A stretch of DNA of 64,000 bases from Spartinivicinus marinus (GCF_026309355.1 NZ_JAPJZK010000001.1:2438501-2502500), one strand, 5' to 3'. Shown: positions 53,604-62,928, counted from the first letter of the stretch. The notes: generated from the letters alone by a model not told the origin. Numbers and translations: made by a program.

Positions 53604-54890
53604 TTATTTATTTTTAAGATCAAGATACATCTTATTCAATAAGTGATACTCCTGGGTCATTCGTTTAATTTTTTGAATGGCCTCTTCATAAGCTTCTTTA
53701 TATTGCCCACCATCGGACGACCCAGCCACTGCTGCTTGTTTTAATTTCTGCACTAGGATATTTTTTTCATTCTTTAACTGTTGGATTTCTTGTTCTTTTC
53801 TGCTCATATCCATGGAGTAACGCTCAAAAAGCTGCGCAAGCGCATCGTTAGCGGCTTGGTCTTCTTCTACCTCTTCAACAGGCATGCCTTTTTCTAATTT
53901 TTTGTTTTTTTCTTCAAGCTTTTCAATTTCATCTTTATAGTCCAAAATTTCGTGCCTTAGCTGCTTTATCAGCTTTTGAGACTGTTCAAGCAACTCTTCT
54001 AATTCCTTTTGATACACATCATCTTCACCCTCCCCTCGTTTATCCTTTTTCAGTTTTCCAATCATAGCCTCATTCAATGCAATAATATGCTCTAAATTAG
54101 AGATTTGACCCTGATAGCTATTGATCTTTTGATTGGACTGTTGGATTGCTAATTCTGCATAGGCATTTTCAAGCCCCTCCTCCTGTTCTACTGACTCAGT
54201 TTTAGCAGACTTATCACTAGCAACTGCAGGAGCCTCTATTATTTTTGGCTCTGGTGCTATTGACTTGAAGTAATGGATTATTTTTTGATTCAACCGTTCT
54301 TGATATTCGGCTTTTTCTAATCTGCCTCGTATTGTTTCTAACTCATAGTGAATCAAAGATTTACGCAAACAAATTACATCAGTAAGAGACAATTTTTCTG
54401 CTTGAAAACATTCTAACTGAACCTTATCGAACTGCTTTTCATACTCAATAAGCATTTCCAGTTGTTCTTTTAGGTAAGCTTCATAAGTAGGTGCCTTTAT
54501 GCTTAATGCTTTTTGAAAACCTGTTTGGAGCTTCTGAAATAAGCTGTTGTATCCTTTAGACGACTCCTTATCTCTATCTTCAGGCTCTTTATGTTTTAGC
54601 GCGGCTGTTTCAATGGTTAACACTTGTTTTCTAAGTGAATTAATCTGCCGCTTATTAATAGGGTCAATCAACCACTCTTGAGGAACCGTCTCACCACTCT
54701 CTTGAAGCTCTTGTTCCATTTCATCCAAAATCGCTTGTAATGAGCTAACCACTTTGCGGTTATCAAAAAGCTTCTTTTTGATAATGGAAATCCGGTGTTG
54801 TTTAATCAGCAACCAGGCCAGAACAACCGCAAGCATGCTTGCAAGAACAGCGTAATTGGCTAATACAACTAAAACCAGCCGATCTGTCAT
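53604..54890 (-). CDS. Membrane-anchored coiled-coil protein of unknown function
   Basis: A 428-residue protein with one N-terminal membrane helix (LVVLANYAVLASMLAVVLAWLL, residues ~7-30) and then almost entirely helical, highly charged sequence with several long coiled coils (QEELEELLEQSQKL-type, ~240-420). It looks like a bitopic envelope protein with a long cytosolic coiled coil. I recognise no family, enzyme motif or domain. It is transcribed alone from a promoter within 54961-55442, opposite to the pilin operon. A role in cell shape, polarity or pilus assembly is possible but unsupported. Confidence 0.6.
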   Translation of the reverse strand: MTDRLVLVVLANYAVLASMLAVVLAWLLIKQHRISIIKKKLFDNRKVVSSLQAILDEMEQELQESGETVPQEWLIDPINKRQINSLRKQVLTIETAALKHKEPEDRDKESSKGYNSLFQKLQTGFQKALSIKAPTYEAYLKEQLEMLIEYEKQFDKVQLECFQAEKLSLTDVICLRKSLIHYELETIRGRLEKAEYQERLNQKIIHYFKSIAPEPKIIEAPAVASDKSAKTESVEQEEGLENAYAELAIQQSNQKINSYQGQISNLEHIIALNEAMIGKLKKDKRGEGEDDVYQKELEELLEQSQKLIKQLRHEILDYKDEIEKLEEKNKKLEKGMPVEEVEEDQAANDALAQLFERYSMDMSRKEQEIQQLKNEKNILVQKLKQAAVAGSSDGGQYKEAYEEAIQKIKRMTQEYHLLNKMYLDLKNK

Positions 54891-54902
54891 TAGTTACAAC
54901 CT

Positions 54903-54960
54903 AAACCACTACAACAGCTATAGAACCTTTCAAAGGCTATAACGTTAATTGTAGTGGTTT
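54903..54960. repeat. 58-base multistem hairpin upstream of the coiled-coil gene
   Basis: A 12-bp perfect stem AAACCACTACAA (54903-54914) with its complement (54949-54960) encloses two more short stems (54919-54923/54937-54941 and 54926-54929/54933-54936). On the plus strand it is followed by TCTG, not a T-run. It lies 12 bases upstream of the coiled-coil gene's start codon, so it would be in its 5' leader. Confidence 0.6.
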
Positions 54961-55442
54961 TCTGCTCTCTATCAGCCCTAAAGCTCAATGTTTAAGCAGC
55001 TATTAAGAAATGAAATAACTAAACTACAAAGCTATATAAGGTAGCGATAAAACAAACACCTACTGTTTCCTGATCACCCAACTTCTGCACCTTGCTAGTA
55101 CTCACATCCAATAACGATCAAAAACCAGCCAACAAACCACTATTCGTCAAGTATTAATACGACGAGTGGAAATATTTCGAGACCAGTGGCACAAAGTGAC
55201 AAATAAAAGAAAGTTATAATGCAGTCAGTTTTTATAAACGCGTTGACTATTTGGCATACAGCGCAAAGTGTACATAACTCGTGTGTAACTTTCTTTTACT
55301 AAAGGCTGTTGTAAAAAGGTGCTGTTAAATAAATATGAAGTAACAGGGTATTCTTCCGCCACTCTACGACCCTATCACTCCATATCCCAACACCCTACAT
55401 AGTCTGAGAACAAGAAAGTTGGGGAAGGGGGTCGATTAAAAC
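54961..55442. other. Divergent region between coiled-coil gene and pilin operon
   Basis: About 480 bases with no convincing coding frame. It must hold the pilin operon promoter. A AAAGGCTGTTGTAAAA stretch (55301-55316) recurs with one change at 39634-39649 (AAAGGTTGTTGTAAAA). Ribosome-binding AAGGGGG is at 55425 before fimT. Confidence 0.4.
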
Positions 55443-55976
55443 GTGATCAAAAAAACACAAGGTTTTACCTTAATAGAGCTCATGATAGTGCTAGTGATAA
55501 TAGCCATTCTGGCTTTTATTTCAGCACCAGGATTCGAGCGATTTATTGAAAGAGGAAAGTTAGAACAGTTTAAGGACGAACTCTATACTCAGCTAATTTT
55601 TGCAAAAAGTGAAGCGATAAAGAGAAATAAACTAATATCAGTCGTTTTGTACAAAAAAACATCACCTCCTAACAGTTGGTTAATGAGGGTATGCGAGTCT
55701 GCTGACCCAAGTATCTGCAAAAGCTCATGTGAGAAAGATAATAAGAAAGTAAGCAACTGCTATGTGATTAATGAAGAAAGTATTTTACCGTCAAAAAAAG
55801 CTAAAATAGCGGGTAGAGAAAAGATAATTATATTTAATGGACAAGGATTCGCAAAAGAAATTAAAGATGATGGATCAAATATAAGCAAACTAGAAATTGA
55901 AATAAAAGATAAAGAAAACAATACAAAGCATAAAGTTACCATCAATAAAAGTGGATCAATAAATTTAAGCACTTAG
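55443..55976 (+). CDS. fimT: Type IV pilus minor pilin FimT/FimU-like (GspH family)
   Basis: A 177-residue prepilin starting at GTG 55443. The leader MIKKTQG is cleaved before FTLIELMIVLVIIAIL, giving the N-terminal hydrophobic pilin helix with the conserved Glu5 of the mature protein. It contains a C-terminal beta domain and three Cys in the middle (VCESADPSICKSSC) plus a fourth in NCYVI. It is the first gene of a minor-pilin operon that primes pilus assembly with PilY1. The DNA of this cluster is visibly more A+T-rich than the dgc operon. Confidence 0.85.
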   Translation: MIKKTQGFTLIELMIVLVIIAILAFISAPGFERFIERGKLEQFKDELYTQLIFAKSEAIKRNKLISVVLYKKTSPPNSWLMRVCESADPSICKSSCEKDNKKVSNCYVINEESILPSKKAKIAGREKIIIFNGQGFAKEIKDDGSNISKLEIEIKDKENNTKHKVTINKSGSINLST

Positions 55977-55994
55977 AAAAAGTGATGAAATCTT

Positions 55995-56579
55995 ATGAAA
56001 AAAAATAATATTAACCATCAAAAAGGGATATCTCTCATTGAAGTGCTGGTATCTCTGCTTGTATTTGGAATTGGGATATTAGGCTTTATAAGTCTACAAC
56101 TTAATGCATTGCAATATACCCAAGATAGTGAGCTTAAAACCTTTGCAACATGGCGAATAAATGAGCTTGTTGAAAATATGCGAAGTAATATTAAAGGATT
56201 TGAGGATGGATTTTATAAATATGAAGTTATAGCAGATAATAGTGGCTCTTCGAGTAATCCAAATTTAGTGAACTGTAATAATAACAGTATAAAAGATTGC
56301 ATAACAAATGAATGCTCAACCGAAGAACAAGCTAAGTATGATTTAAAATCATTTATTTGCGGTAATGGTAGTAATGACGTTAATGGAATTAAAGACCGTC
56401 TTATTGACTATAATCTAACTATTAGCTGCCAACCAAAAGATCCTCCTACTGAACAGTGTAATTTGAACAAACCTGCAGCAATAAAACTAGAATGGCTTGC
56501 TAGAAAACAAGAAGGTTCTACAAATAGCAATTCAAATACAAATTATAAAGACGAAGTTTATCATATCTTTAATATATAA
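55995..56579 (+). CDS. pilV: Type IV pilus minor pilin PilV
   Basis: A 194-residue prepilin with leader ending QKG before ISLIEVLVSLLVFGIGILGF, the PilV-type N-terminal helix. The C-terminal part is Asn/Cys-rich with several cysteines (LVNCNNNSIKDCITNECS, SCQPKDPPTEQC), likely disulfide-bonded. It is 18 bases after fimT and 2 bases before pilW, all in one operon. Confidence 0.85.
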   Translation: MKKNNINHQKGISLIEVLVSLLVFGIGILGFISLQLNALQYTQDSELKTFATWRINELVENMRSNIKGFEDGFYKYEVIADNSGSSSNPNLVNCNNNSIKDCITNECSTEEQAKYDLKSFICGNGSNDVNGIKDRLIDYNLTISCQPKDPPTEQCNLNKPAAIKLEWLARKQEGSTNSNSNTNYKDEVYHIFNI

Positions 56580-56581
56580 CT

Positions 56582-57382
56582 ATGAATAAAAATCAAGGTT
56601 ACTTTCTAATAGAATTGATGATTGCCATGCTACTCGGCATCATTGTAGTGATGGGTGTAGTTGAAATACTATCCACAAATCGTGTTTCCGTGTCTTTACA
56701 TGAAAATATTTCCAGAATACAGGATAACGCAAGATTTGCACTAAATCAGATTTCAAACGACTTACGAATGGCTGGTTATATGAACCCAGCAAAATCAGGA
56801 CCAGCATCACCTTTCGTAAAACCAAAAGACTGTAATTACAATAAAGTAGTTAGTAAATCGTCTGTGTGCACAACTGATGGTACTGGAAGCACACTAACTG
56901 AAAACAATGATTTAATTGCTATTAAATACGACCCAATTAATAATTTAGATTGCGGCGGAAATGAAATTGCAGCTACTGATTTAGGAGAGCATAATGCAAT
57001 TATAAATCAATATTACATTAAAGAAAAAAAGCTAGTATGTAACACTTATCTAGAAGATGCAGCCAAATGGACTTCTAATATCGAATATACATTAGCAGAA
57101 AATGTTACTAGTTTACAGATTCTGTATAAAAAAGAAGAAGGAATGAACACAAACACAAAAAAATCAAAATATATAAATGCAAATTATCTTAATAAAAATA
57201 ATATTAAAGAAATTACTGCTGTTAAAGTAGCATTAACTATGGAAGGAGCAGGTGGTGAAGAAAATCAGCAGGATATTCAATATAAGGTTTTAGATATAGA
57301 ACTAAAAATCCACAAAACCAATAAAAATATTCACAGAACATTTCAAACTGAAATTGCTCTTCAAAATTCTATTGAGTGGTAA
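56582..57382 (+). CDS. pilW: Type IV pilus assembly protein PilW
   Basis: A 266-residue minor pilin with prepilin leader MNKNQG before YFLIELMIAMLLGIIVV and the mature helix with Glu5. ALNQISNDLRMAGYM is the family motif at the end of the helix. The globular part holds Cys residues (PKDCNYNK, SVCTTDG, LDCGG). It acts in pilus biogenesis with PilV, PilX and PilY1. Confidence 0.88.
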   Translation: MNKNQGYFLIELMIAMLLGIIVVMGVVEILSTNRVSVSLHENISRIQDNARFALNQISNDLRMAGYMNPAKSGPASPFVKPKDCNYNKVVSKSSVCTTDGTGSTLTENNDLIAIKYDPINNLDCGGNEIAATDLGEHNAIINQYYIKEKKLVCNTYLEDAAKWTSNIEYTLAENVTSLQILYKKEEGMNTNTKKSKYINANYLNKNNIKEITAVKVALTMEGAGGEENQQDIQYKVLDIELKIHKTNKNIHRTFQTEIALQNSIEW

Positions 57383-57385
57383 GGT

Positions 57386-57937
57386 ATGCGTATAAACATT
57401 AGAGGTTTTTCCAATCAGCGTGGCGTCACGCTGATTGTTTGTCTTATGATACTACTTGTAGTTTCAATAGCAGGTATTACTTTATTTAAAAAATCATATG
57501 TAGAGCAAAAAATTTCACACAATGAACAAAGAAATTTAGAGCTAAAACAAGCTGCTTTAAGCGAACTGAGAGCTCAGTTTAGATATTTGGAAAAAAATGA
57601 CGCCACTCTCGAAAACTGTATTGATAAATGCATGAGAAGTGAAAGAGATGAAAAAAAACCACACAAACTTAACCAATTAATTATTAAATCAAAGTTAAAT
57701 GAAACCTCTCAACAAAAGTTAATACCATTGGAAGATGGTACATTATATAAAAACTCCGTTAACCTTGAATATAAGCATAGGTGCACATCTCCACCTGGCT
57801 TTAGCTTGCTTGAATTTGTTGGACAATGTTATCAGCTTGATAATGAGTCAAGCTGGCAAAGTACTGGTGGTAAAGAACAACAGGCTGCTGGTCTTAATTA
57901 CGCAGCACCTAAACCAAAAGGTAAGTTAAATGGTTAG
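57386..57937 (+). CDS. pilX: Type IV pilus assembly protein PilX
   Basis: A 183-residue PilX-type minor pilin. It has the family's QRGVTLIVCLMILLVVSIAG opening, not the full Glu5 pattern of other pilins (Cys/Leu there instead), as is normal for PilX. A helical region rich in Glu and Lys follows, then a Cys-containing C-terminal domain. It ends in an eight-base overlap with pilY1. Confidence 0.85.
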   Translation: MRINIRGFSNQRGVTLIVCLMILLVVSIAGITLFKKSYVEQKISHNEQRNLELKQAALSELRAQFRYLEKNDATLENCIDKCMRSERDEKKPHKLNQLIIKSKLNETSQQKLIPLEDGTLYKNSVNLEYKHRCTSPPGFSLLEFVGQCYQLDNESSWQSTGGKEQQAAGLNYAAPKPKGKLNG

Positions 57938-60900
57938 TAAGAGTTGTAAATTTATGTTTAAAAAAACTTCTTTAAGTAGCGTAATATTTTCTTGTATTTT
58001 TTCGTTATCAACCAGTATCAAAGCGGACGATACTGAAGTTTTTTATATACCTGAATTTTCCGAAGGACAAGTTTTACCTAATACTATTCTAATTATGGAT
58101 ACTTCAACTAGCATGGGTAATCCAACAGAAAATGGTGAGACAAGAATATCAATAACAAAACGAGCATCAAAAGAGGTTATCAATAGAGTTAATAATGTAA
58201 ACTTATCAATGATGCGATTTAATCGTGCAAAAAAGAAAAATGATGAAAAACAAAGTGAAATTTATACGTATGACATTTATGATGTAGTAAGTCATCGTTA
58301 TAAGACAATAACTGTAGACAAACTAGACGACTGCATTAAAGATATACAACAAACAAGTTTGCATACAGATAAGGAAATATCTGCTAATGCTTATTGCAAA
58401 GCTTATGCTTTAGACTATATATATGATCCTAGAACTGATAGAGAAAAAAAATATAATCTCAATAGACACAAAATTATAAAAGGTGGCTCACACCTTGGTG
58501 CATATTTATTAAAAGGTTTAACCAAAATAGCTGAAGATTCGGAAAGTAATAAACAGAATTTTAAGAAGTCTATTGATCATCTAGAAGCAAATGGCAATAC
58601 TCCTCTAACTGAATCTTTATATGAAGCTTATTTGTATTTAACAGGACAAGATCCTTATTTTGGTCAAGAAGGTCTACCAACCCCAACAGACCCTAATGAT
58701 CTAAACAATGGTAAATATAAAAGCCCTATAACACATGAGTGTCAGCTATATAATAATGTTACTGTTTTTACAGATGGTGAACCAACTGACGACTCTGATG
58801 CTAACGAGTTTGTACGTGAGTTAATAGCTAGAAGTCCGAAGAAAGATGAACTGCCTGAAGGTTTGTCTGAAGATTGTGGAACAGGCTTTGACCAGAATAG
58901 AGTAGATCATGGTAATGCAGAGGGCGGTTGTATTGATGAACTTGCTTGGTATATGGCCAACCATGACTTAAACCCAAACTTAATTGGTAATCAGGTAGCA
59001 AGAATCTCTGTAATTAGTGGCTTTGACTTACCAGCGGAGCATAAAGAATTGATGGATAATGTCTCCAAGCATGGCGGAACTGGAAGTAGTATTACATCAA
59101 ATAATTATGATGAGTTAGTTACTGCATTGGAAGAAACATTTACTAATACTGTAACTGAAGGAATAAATTCAGTTACAGCACCAGTAGCTCCTGTAAGTTC
59201 ATTCCAGCAGTTTGGCGTAGGAGAATACACTTACTTAACTATGTTTGAACCCAAAGGAGGCGTTAGGTGGCCAGGAAATTTAAAAAAATTTAAAGTTAAT
59301 GCTGATAATGAGTTAATTGGAATTGGTGGCGTTAAGGTATTAAATGATGAAGGAGAAATGACTGAAAATGCAAGAGATTTTTGGGCTGGTGCGAATCAAA
59401 ATGTAAAGAAAGTTTCCGAAGGTGGTATTCGAGAGAAACTACCAAACTCGGCTAATAGATCAATATATGCTCAGATTGGTGAAAATTTATTAAAGCCGTT
59501 AAAAATTGATAATTTAGATGAAATAAATAATGCAACACATATTGGCTTAACAGAAAGTGAAATCAACTTTGTTAGGAGTAAAGAAGGAATTACAGATCCA
59601 CTACATACCAAACCAGTTAGTGTTGTTTATAGCACAAATGAGGAAAACGAGACTACTGAATCAACCATTTTTTTCACCACAAATATGGGAGGGCTTCATG
59701 CAATTAATGCAGATACAGGAGTTGAACGTTATACATTTTTTCCAAAAAATTTGCTAAAAAATATAAAGCAATACTATGCAAACAAAACTAATCATGCTTT
59801 AGAGGGAAACTTGAAAAAGGTTGGAGAAAAGCTGTATGGATTAGATGGCCCAATATCTTTATGGATATATGATAATGATAAAGACAATCAAATAGAAAGT
59901 GTAGATGGAGACCATGTTTATTTATATTTAACCATGCGTAGAGGTGGCCATAATATTTATGCTTTAGATGTAACTAACTTTAGAGAACCTTCCTTAAAGT
60001 GGCAAATAAAAGGGGGCATCACATCACCTTCTGAAAACGAATATCGTGAATTAGCTCATACCTGGTCCAAGCCTATGTTAGGAAGGGTTAAAATAGGTAA
60101 TGAGATTCATACCGTACTGTTCTTTACTGGTGGATATAACGGCAAGGTAGCAAACGGAAATCCAAATAGTTATGGACAAGACCCACTACCAAATATTGAT
60201 GCTAGAATAAATAACCAAAATATTATACCTGAGGATAATATTGGTCGCGCTATTTATATGGTAGACGCTGAAACTGGTGAGCTACTCTGGTGGGCTTCTG
60301 CTAATAATGCAAATGATGGGGGAGCAAATAACAAATACCAAGACATGAAGTATAGTTTCCCAGCCTCAGTTGCACCTATTGATATTAACTCTGACGGGTT
60401 TACTGATTATATCTATGCAATTGATATAGCGGGTCAATTATGGCGATTTGATTTTAACAAGACTAATAATAATGCTGATAATTTAGCTAGTGGTGGCATT
60501 ATTGCTAAACTAGGTGGTGATGGCAGAAGGTTTTATAACAGGGTAGATGCAGCCATTCTAGATAAGTCACAAAGCTATGTAGCAATTACAGTGGGGTCAG
60601 GTTATCGTGCTCACCCTAATTCAGAAGATGAGGAAGATAAGTTTTTCATGATTAAAGATCCTTATGTCTTTAGTCCGCCAGCCAGAGCTAATAATGGTTC
60701 AGAAATAGATTCTTATAAATATGCTAGTAGAAATGGAGGAAATAAAAAGGTTATTGGAATTGAAGATCTTTATAATGCATCAAATAACCTTATTGTAAAA
60801 GGTAGTGAAACAGAAAAATCTCAAGCTAGACTAAATTTTAACACTAAACATGGTTGGTTCATTGATTTAAGTGATAATGAAAAAGCTCTTAGCCCATCTA

Positions 60901-61211
60901 TAACTTTTGGAAATATGGTATTATTTACAACTTTTACCCATTCAAATAAAGTGGATTTATGCAGTCCCACACCTGGCACAGCAAAAGGGTATGTATTAAA
61001 CCTTTATGATGCAACAGGAGGAATTAATGATGGAACAGCAGATGACGATAATAATCGCTACAAAATATTGAAATACAAAGGTATAGCAGATACACCTGTG
61101 GTAATAACCAGAAATAGAAAAACCACTGCAAATGTAGGTTTTGAAAAGCTAGTTGACCTAAGCAGCGCTAAACGACTTTATAAAACTTGGTGGAGAAGAG
61201 AACCAAACTAG
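57930..61211 (+). CDS. pilY1: Type IV pilus tip/adhesin protein PilY1
   Basis: A 1093-residue protein with a signal peptide, a von Willebrand A-like N-terminal part with MIDAS DTSTS at residues 57-61, and a C-terminal beta-propeller with the calcium loop DINSDGFTD at 818-826, matching the PilY1 Ca site. It caps the pilus, modulates retraction and can act as adhesin. The ATG at 57930 follows AAAGGT and overlaps pilX by eight bases; a shorter start at 57954 would also give a signal. A bidirectional terminator separates it from pilE. Confidence 0.9.
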   Translation: MVSKSCKFMFKKTSLSSVIFSCIFSLSTSIKADDTEVFYIPEFSEGQVLPNTILIMDTSTSMGNPTENGETRISITKRASKEVINRVNNVNLSMMRFNRAKKKNDEKQSEIYTYDIYDVVSHRYKTITVDKLDDCIKDIQQTSLHTDKEISANAYCKAYALDYIYDPRTDREKKYNLNRHKIIKGGSHLGAYLLKGLTKIAEDSESNKQNFKKSIDHLEANGNTPLTESLYEAYLYLTGQDPYFGQEGLPTPTDPNDLNNGKYKSPITHECQLYNNVTVFTDGEPTDDSDANEFVRELIARSPKKDELPEGLSEDCGTGFDQNRVDHGNAEGGCIDELAWYMANHDLNPNLIGNQVARISVISGFDLPAEHKELMDNVSKHGGTGSSITSNNYDELVTALEETFTNTVTEGINSVTAPVAPVSSFQQFGVGEYTYLTMFEPKGGVRWPGNLKKFKVNADNELIGIGGVKVLNDEGEMTENARDFWAGANQNVKKVSEGGIREKLPNSANRSIYAQIGENLLKPLKIDNLDEINNATHIGLTESEINFVRSKEGITDPLHTKPVSVVYSTNEENETTESTIFFTTNMGGLHAINADTGVERYTFFPKNLLKNIKQYYANKTNHALEGNLKKVGEKLYGLDGPISLWIYDNDKDNQIESVDGDHVYLYLTMRRGGHNIYALDVTNFREPSLKWQIKGGITSPSENEYRELAHTWSKPMLGRVKIGNEIHTVLFFTGGYNGKVANGNPNSYGQDPLPNIDARINNQNIIPEDNIGRAIYMVDAETGELLWWASANNANDGGANNKYQDMKYSFPASVAPIDINSDGFTDYIYAIDIAGQLWRFDFNKTNNNADNLASGGIIAKLGGDGRRFYNRVDAAILDKSQSYVAITVGSGYRAHPNSEDEEDKFFMIKDPYVFSPPARANNGSEIDSYKYASRNGGNKKVIGIEDLYNASNNLIVKGSETEKSQARLNFNTKHGWFIDLSDNEKALSPSITFGNMVLFTTFTHSNKVDLCSPTPGTAKGYVLNLYDATGGINDGTADDDNNRYKILKYKGIADTPVVITRNRKTTANVGFEKLVDLSSAKRLYKTWWRREPN

Positions 61212-61217
61212 AAACTT

Positions 61218-61239
61218 AAGCCCACTAACGTGGGCTTTT
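61218..61239. terminator. Bidirectional terminator between pilY1 and pilE
   Basis: Stem AAGCCCAC (61218-61225) with GTGGGCTT (61230-61237), loop TAAC, TTTT on the plus side and A-rich flank giving a T-rich tail on the minus strand too. Confidence 0.85.
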
Positions 61240-61243
61240 ATTA

Positions 61244-61654
61244 TTAGCTATTTTTAGGCTTATCCCAATTATCCTTAGCACCATTAGTGCTCAGTTTTAT
61301 TGCTTTATTATAAGTGCTAGTACCTGTTTTTGGAGTGGCACTTATAGTAATACATTTCTTTAAATCGGCTTTTTTTGGTTCTTCTGTACTATTTTTTTCA
61401 CACTTGTAAATATGATAAGTATAAAAGTCTGTTCCAGTAGGTTTTAAATCTTTATCATATTTTAAATGACGAATAAAGTGCCTTTCCTGTAGCTGCATAA
61501 ATTTTGCTATCTCTGTTTTAGCATCATTAGCCCTGGTTTTTCTGACATACTCTTGATAGCTTGGAAAAGCTACAGCGGCCAGTATCGCAACAATAACAAC
61601 TACAATAAGTACTTCAATTAAAGTAAAGCCCTGGCTTTGTTTTACTATTTTCAC
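61244..61654 (-). CDS. pilE: Type IV pilin-like protein PilE
   Basis: A 136-residue prepilin. The leader MKIVKQSQG precedes FTLIEVLIVVVIVAILAAVA and the PSYQEYVRKTRANDAKTEI helix, a PilE signature. Two Cys (YKCEKN, KKCITI) could make the D-loop. In most relatives pilE follows pilY1 on the same strand; here it is inverted and convergent with the operon, with its own leader. An 18-bp palindrome lies just before its ribosome-binding site. Confidence 0.88.
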   Translation of the reverse strand: MKIVKQSQGFTLIEVLIVVVIVAILAAVAFPSYQEYVRKTRANDAKTEIAKFMQLQERHFIRHLKYDKDLKPTGTDFYTYHIYKCEKNSTEEPKKADLKKCITISATPKTGTSTYNKAIKLSTNGAKDNWDKPKNS

Positions 61655-61669
61655 TAATAATACTCCACA

Positions 61670-61687
61670 CGCATTTTAAAATGCGTA
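61670..61687. promoter_or_regulatory. 18-bp perfect palindrome in the pilE leader
   Basis: ACGCATTTT-AAAATGCGT is perfectly symmetric and ends one base before the GGAG ribosome-binding site (61666-61669 on the minus strand) of pilE. It may be an operator or a regulatory hairpin. Confidence 0.55.
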
Positions 61688-62133
61688 TTATCTCATTAGC
61701 TCATAGTTATGTCATTAGCAAGCAACAAAATTACTGTTAATAATTTAATATTTCTGATTTAATAAAGTTTATGGCAAAGATGAAACACTTAGAAAAACAT
61801 TAACTTTAATATAAATATCATTTCTTATTGAGTTTGATAAAAAAAAGTATTCCTAAACTTTTTCTTCACAATTACCACTGGAAGGTACTACTAAGTAAGT
61901 AGTATAATTTAACAAATGTAGAGGCGAATGCTTCTTCATACACAACCAAAAACTGGTACAGCACAGTCGAATCGAGCTACCATCCAATGGCAACGGTCGC
62001 TGCTGGTATGAAAAACACGATACAACAGTAGCAGGTGAAAAGTGTACTAAATGGTAAATGACAGTACTCAATCTATAGTACCATGGTACTTTATTAAAGC
62101 CGATTTTTGCTGCTTTTTTGTTGAGTCTGTTAT
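61688..62133. other. Gene-poor stretch between pilE and the toxin-antitoxin remnant
   Basis: About 450 bases without a start-to-stop gene I trust. A startless 50-codon plus-strand frame ending at 62054 is Cys-rich (CRGEC, NGRCWYEK, EKCTKW) and may be the decayed end of a gene, but I cannot assign it. Confidence 0.3.
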
Positions 62134-62352
62134 TTAAACCCAGTTTTCCAACCGTAGTCCTTCCACTTGATTAAACTCACGCATGTTGTTAGTTATCAGG
62201 GTTAGTCCTTCGCTTCTTGCATGACCAGCAATCTGTAGGTCGTTGACACCTATTGGTGTGCCCTTGCATTCCAAGTTGGCACGAATATCTCCATAGTGTG
62301 AAGCGGCTTTATTACGCCCTATTTCCCTTTCAAAGGTTGCAGTTACCCTCAT
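62134..62352 (-). pseudogene. PIN-domain (VapC) toxin, C-terminal remnant
   Basis: The 72-residue frame holds only the second half of a PIN toxin: GVNDLQIAGHARSEGLTLIT, NNMREF and VEGLRLENW. The N-terminal half with the first catalytic Asp is missing: an in-frame TAG lies just upstream of the start. It faces away from the antitoxin-like gene 45 bases away, opposite to the usual antitoxin-toxin order. The toxin should be inactive. Confidence 0.75.
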
Positions 62353-62397
62353 TAACCACTATTCCAGCTAGACTGTCTAGATTATTAGGAACTTTTT

Positions 62398-62607
62398 ATG
62401 CCTACTACAACCAATGAGTGGCAGCTGCAAGAGGCTAAAAACAAGCTAAGCAAGTTGATTAAAGATGCAGGCAACGGCTTGCTTCAATATATTACCGTTC
62501 ATGGAAAGCAAACCGCTGTCGTGTTATCTGTTAAAGAATATGAGCGGCTTATGCATTCTACTGAAAACCTATACGTATACAGAACGTTTGTATACTTATC
62601 CCTCTAA
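62398..62607 (+). CDS. Phd/YefM-family antitoxin, C-terminally altered
   Basis: A 69-residue protein with the Phd DNA-binding part WQLQEAKNKLSKLIKDA, ITVHGKQTAVVLSVKEYERLM. After LMHSTENL the sequence becomes unrelated (YVYRTFVYLSL), so the toxin-binding tail is lost or replaced. Its end overlaps the convergent glutaredoxin gene by 12 bases, suggesting a deletion joined the two. It could still bind DNA but not neutralise a toxin normally. Confidence 0.7.
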   Translation: MPTTTNEWQLQEAKNKLSKLIKDAGNGLLQYITVHGKQTAVVLSVKEYERLMHSTENLYVYRTFVYLSL

Positions 62608-62928
62608 TGCTGCCACCACGGCTTGTGGGTTATAACCACTGATGGTTTTGCCCTTAACCAAAAACACGGGAACCCCTTTGCCACCTAGTTGCTTATATTG
62701 ACGGAGGCCTTCTGTGGACTTTTCAATATCGTACTCTGTATAGGGTATATTGTACTTTTCTAAAAATGATCTGGCTTTTTTGCAGTATCCACACCAGCTA
62801 GTGGCATATAGCACGACATCCTCTTTATTGGTGGCAGAAAAGTCAGGTGGTGGGTTTAAAAACAGGCTTATTTCTTGTCGGTTTTGAAACAACACTATAA
62901 CAGCGATAACTAACAGCCACTTTTTCAT
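62596..62928 (-). CDS. Membrane-anchored glutaredoxin-like protein
   Basis: I use ATG 62928, where GAGAAAAG provides a Shine-Dalgarno sequence; an upstream TTG at 62940 is unlikely. The product is ~110 residues with one N-terminal membrane helix (KKWLLVIAVIVLFQ) and a glutaredoxin domain with the CGYC active site (LYATSWCGYCKKA) and GGKGVPVFLV cis-Pro loop. It may act on thiols at the membrane, probably facing the periplasm. The 3' end overlaps the antitoxin frame. Confidence 0.85.
   Translation of the reverse strand: MKKWLLVIAVIVLFQNRQEISLFLNPPPDFSATNKEDVVLYATSWCGYCKKARSFLEKYNIPYTEYDIEKSTEGLRQYKQLGGKGVPVFLVKGKTISGYNPQAVVAALEG

Noticed and set aside
61853-62071. 72-codon minus-strand frame
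   Set aside because: Low-quality composition and no start signal; competes with a Cys-rich decayed frame on the other strand.
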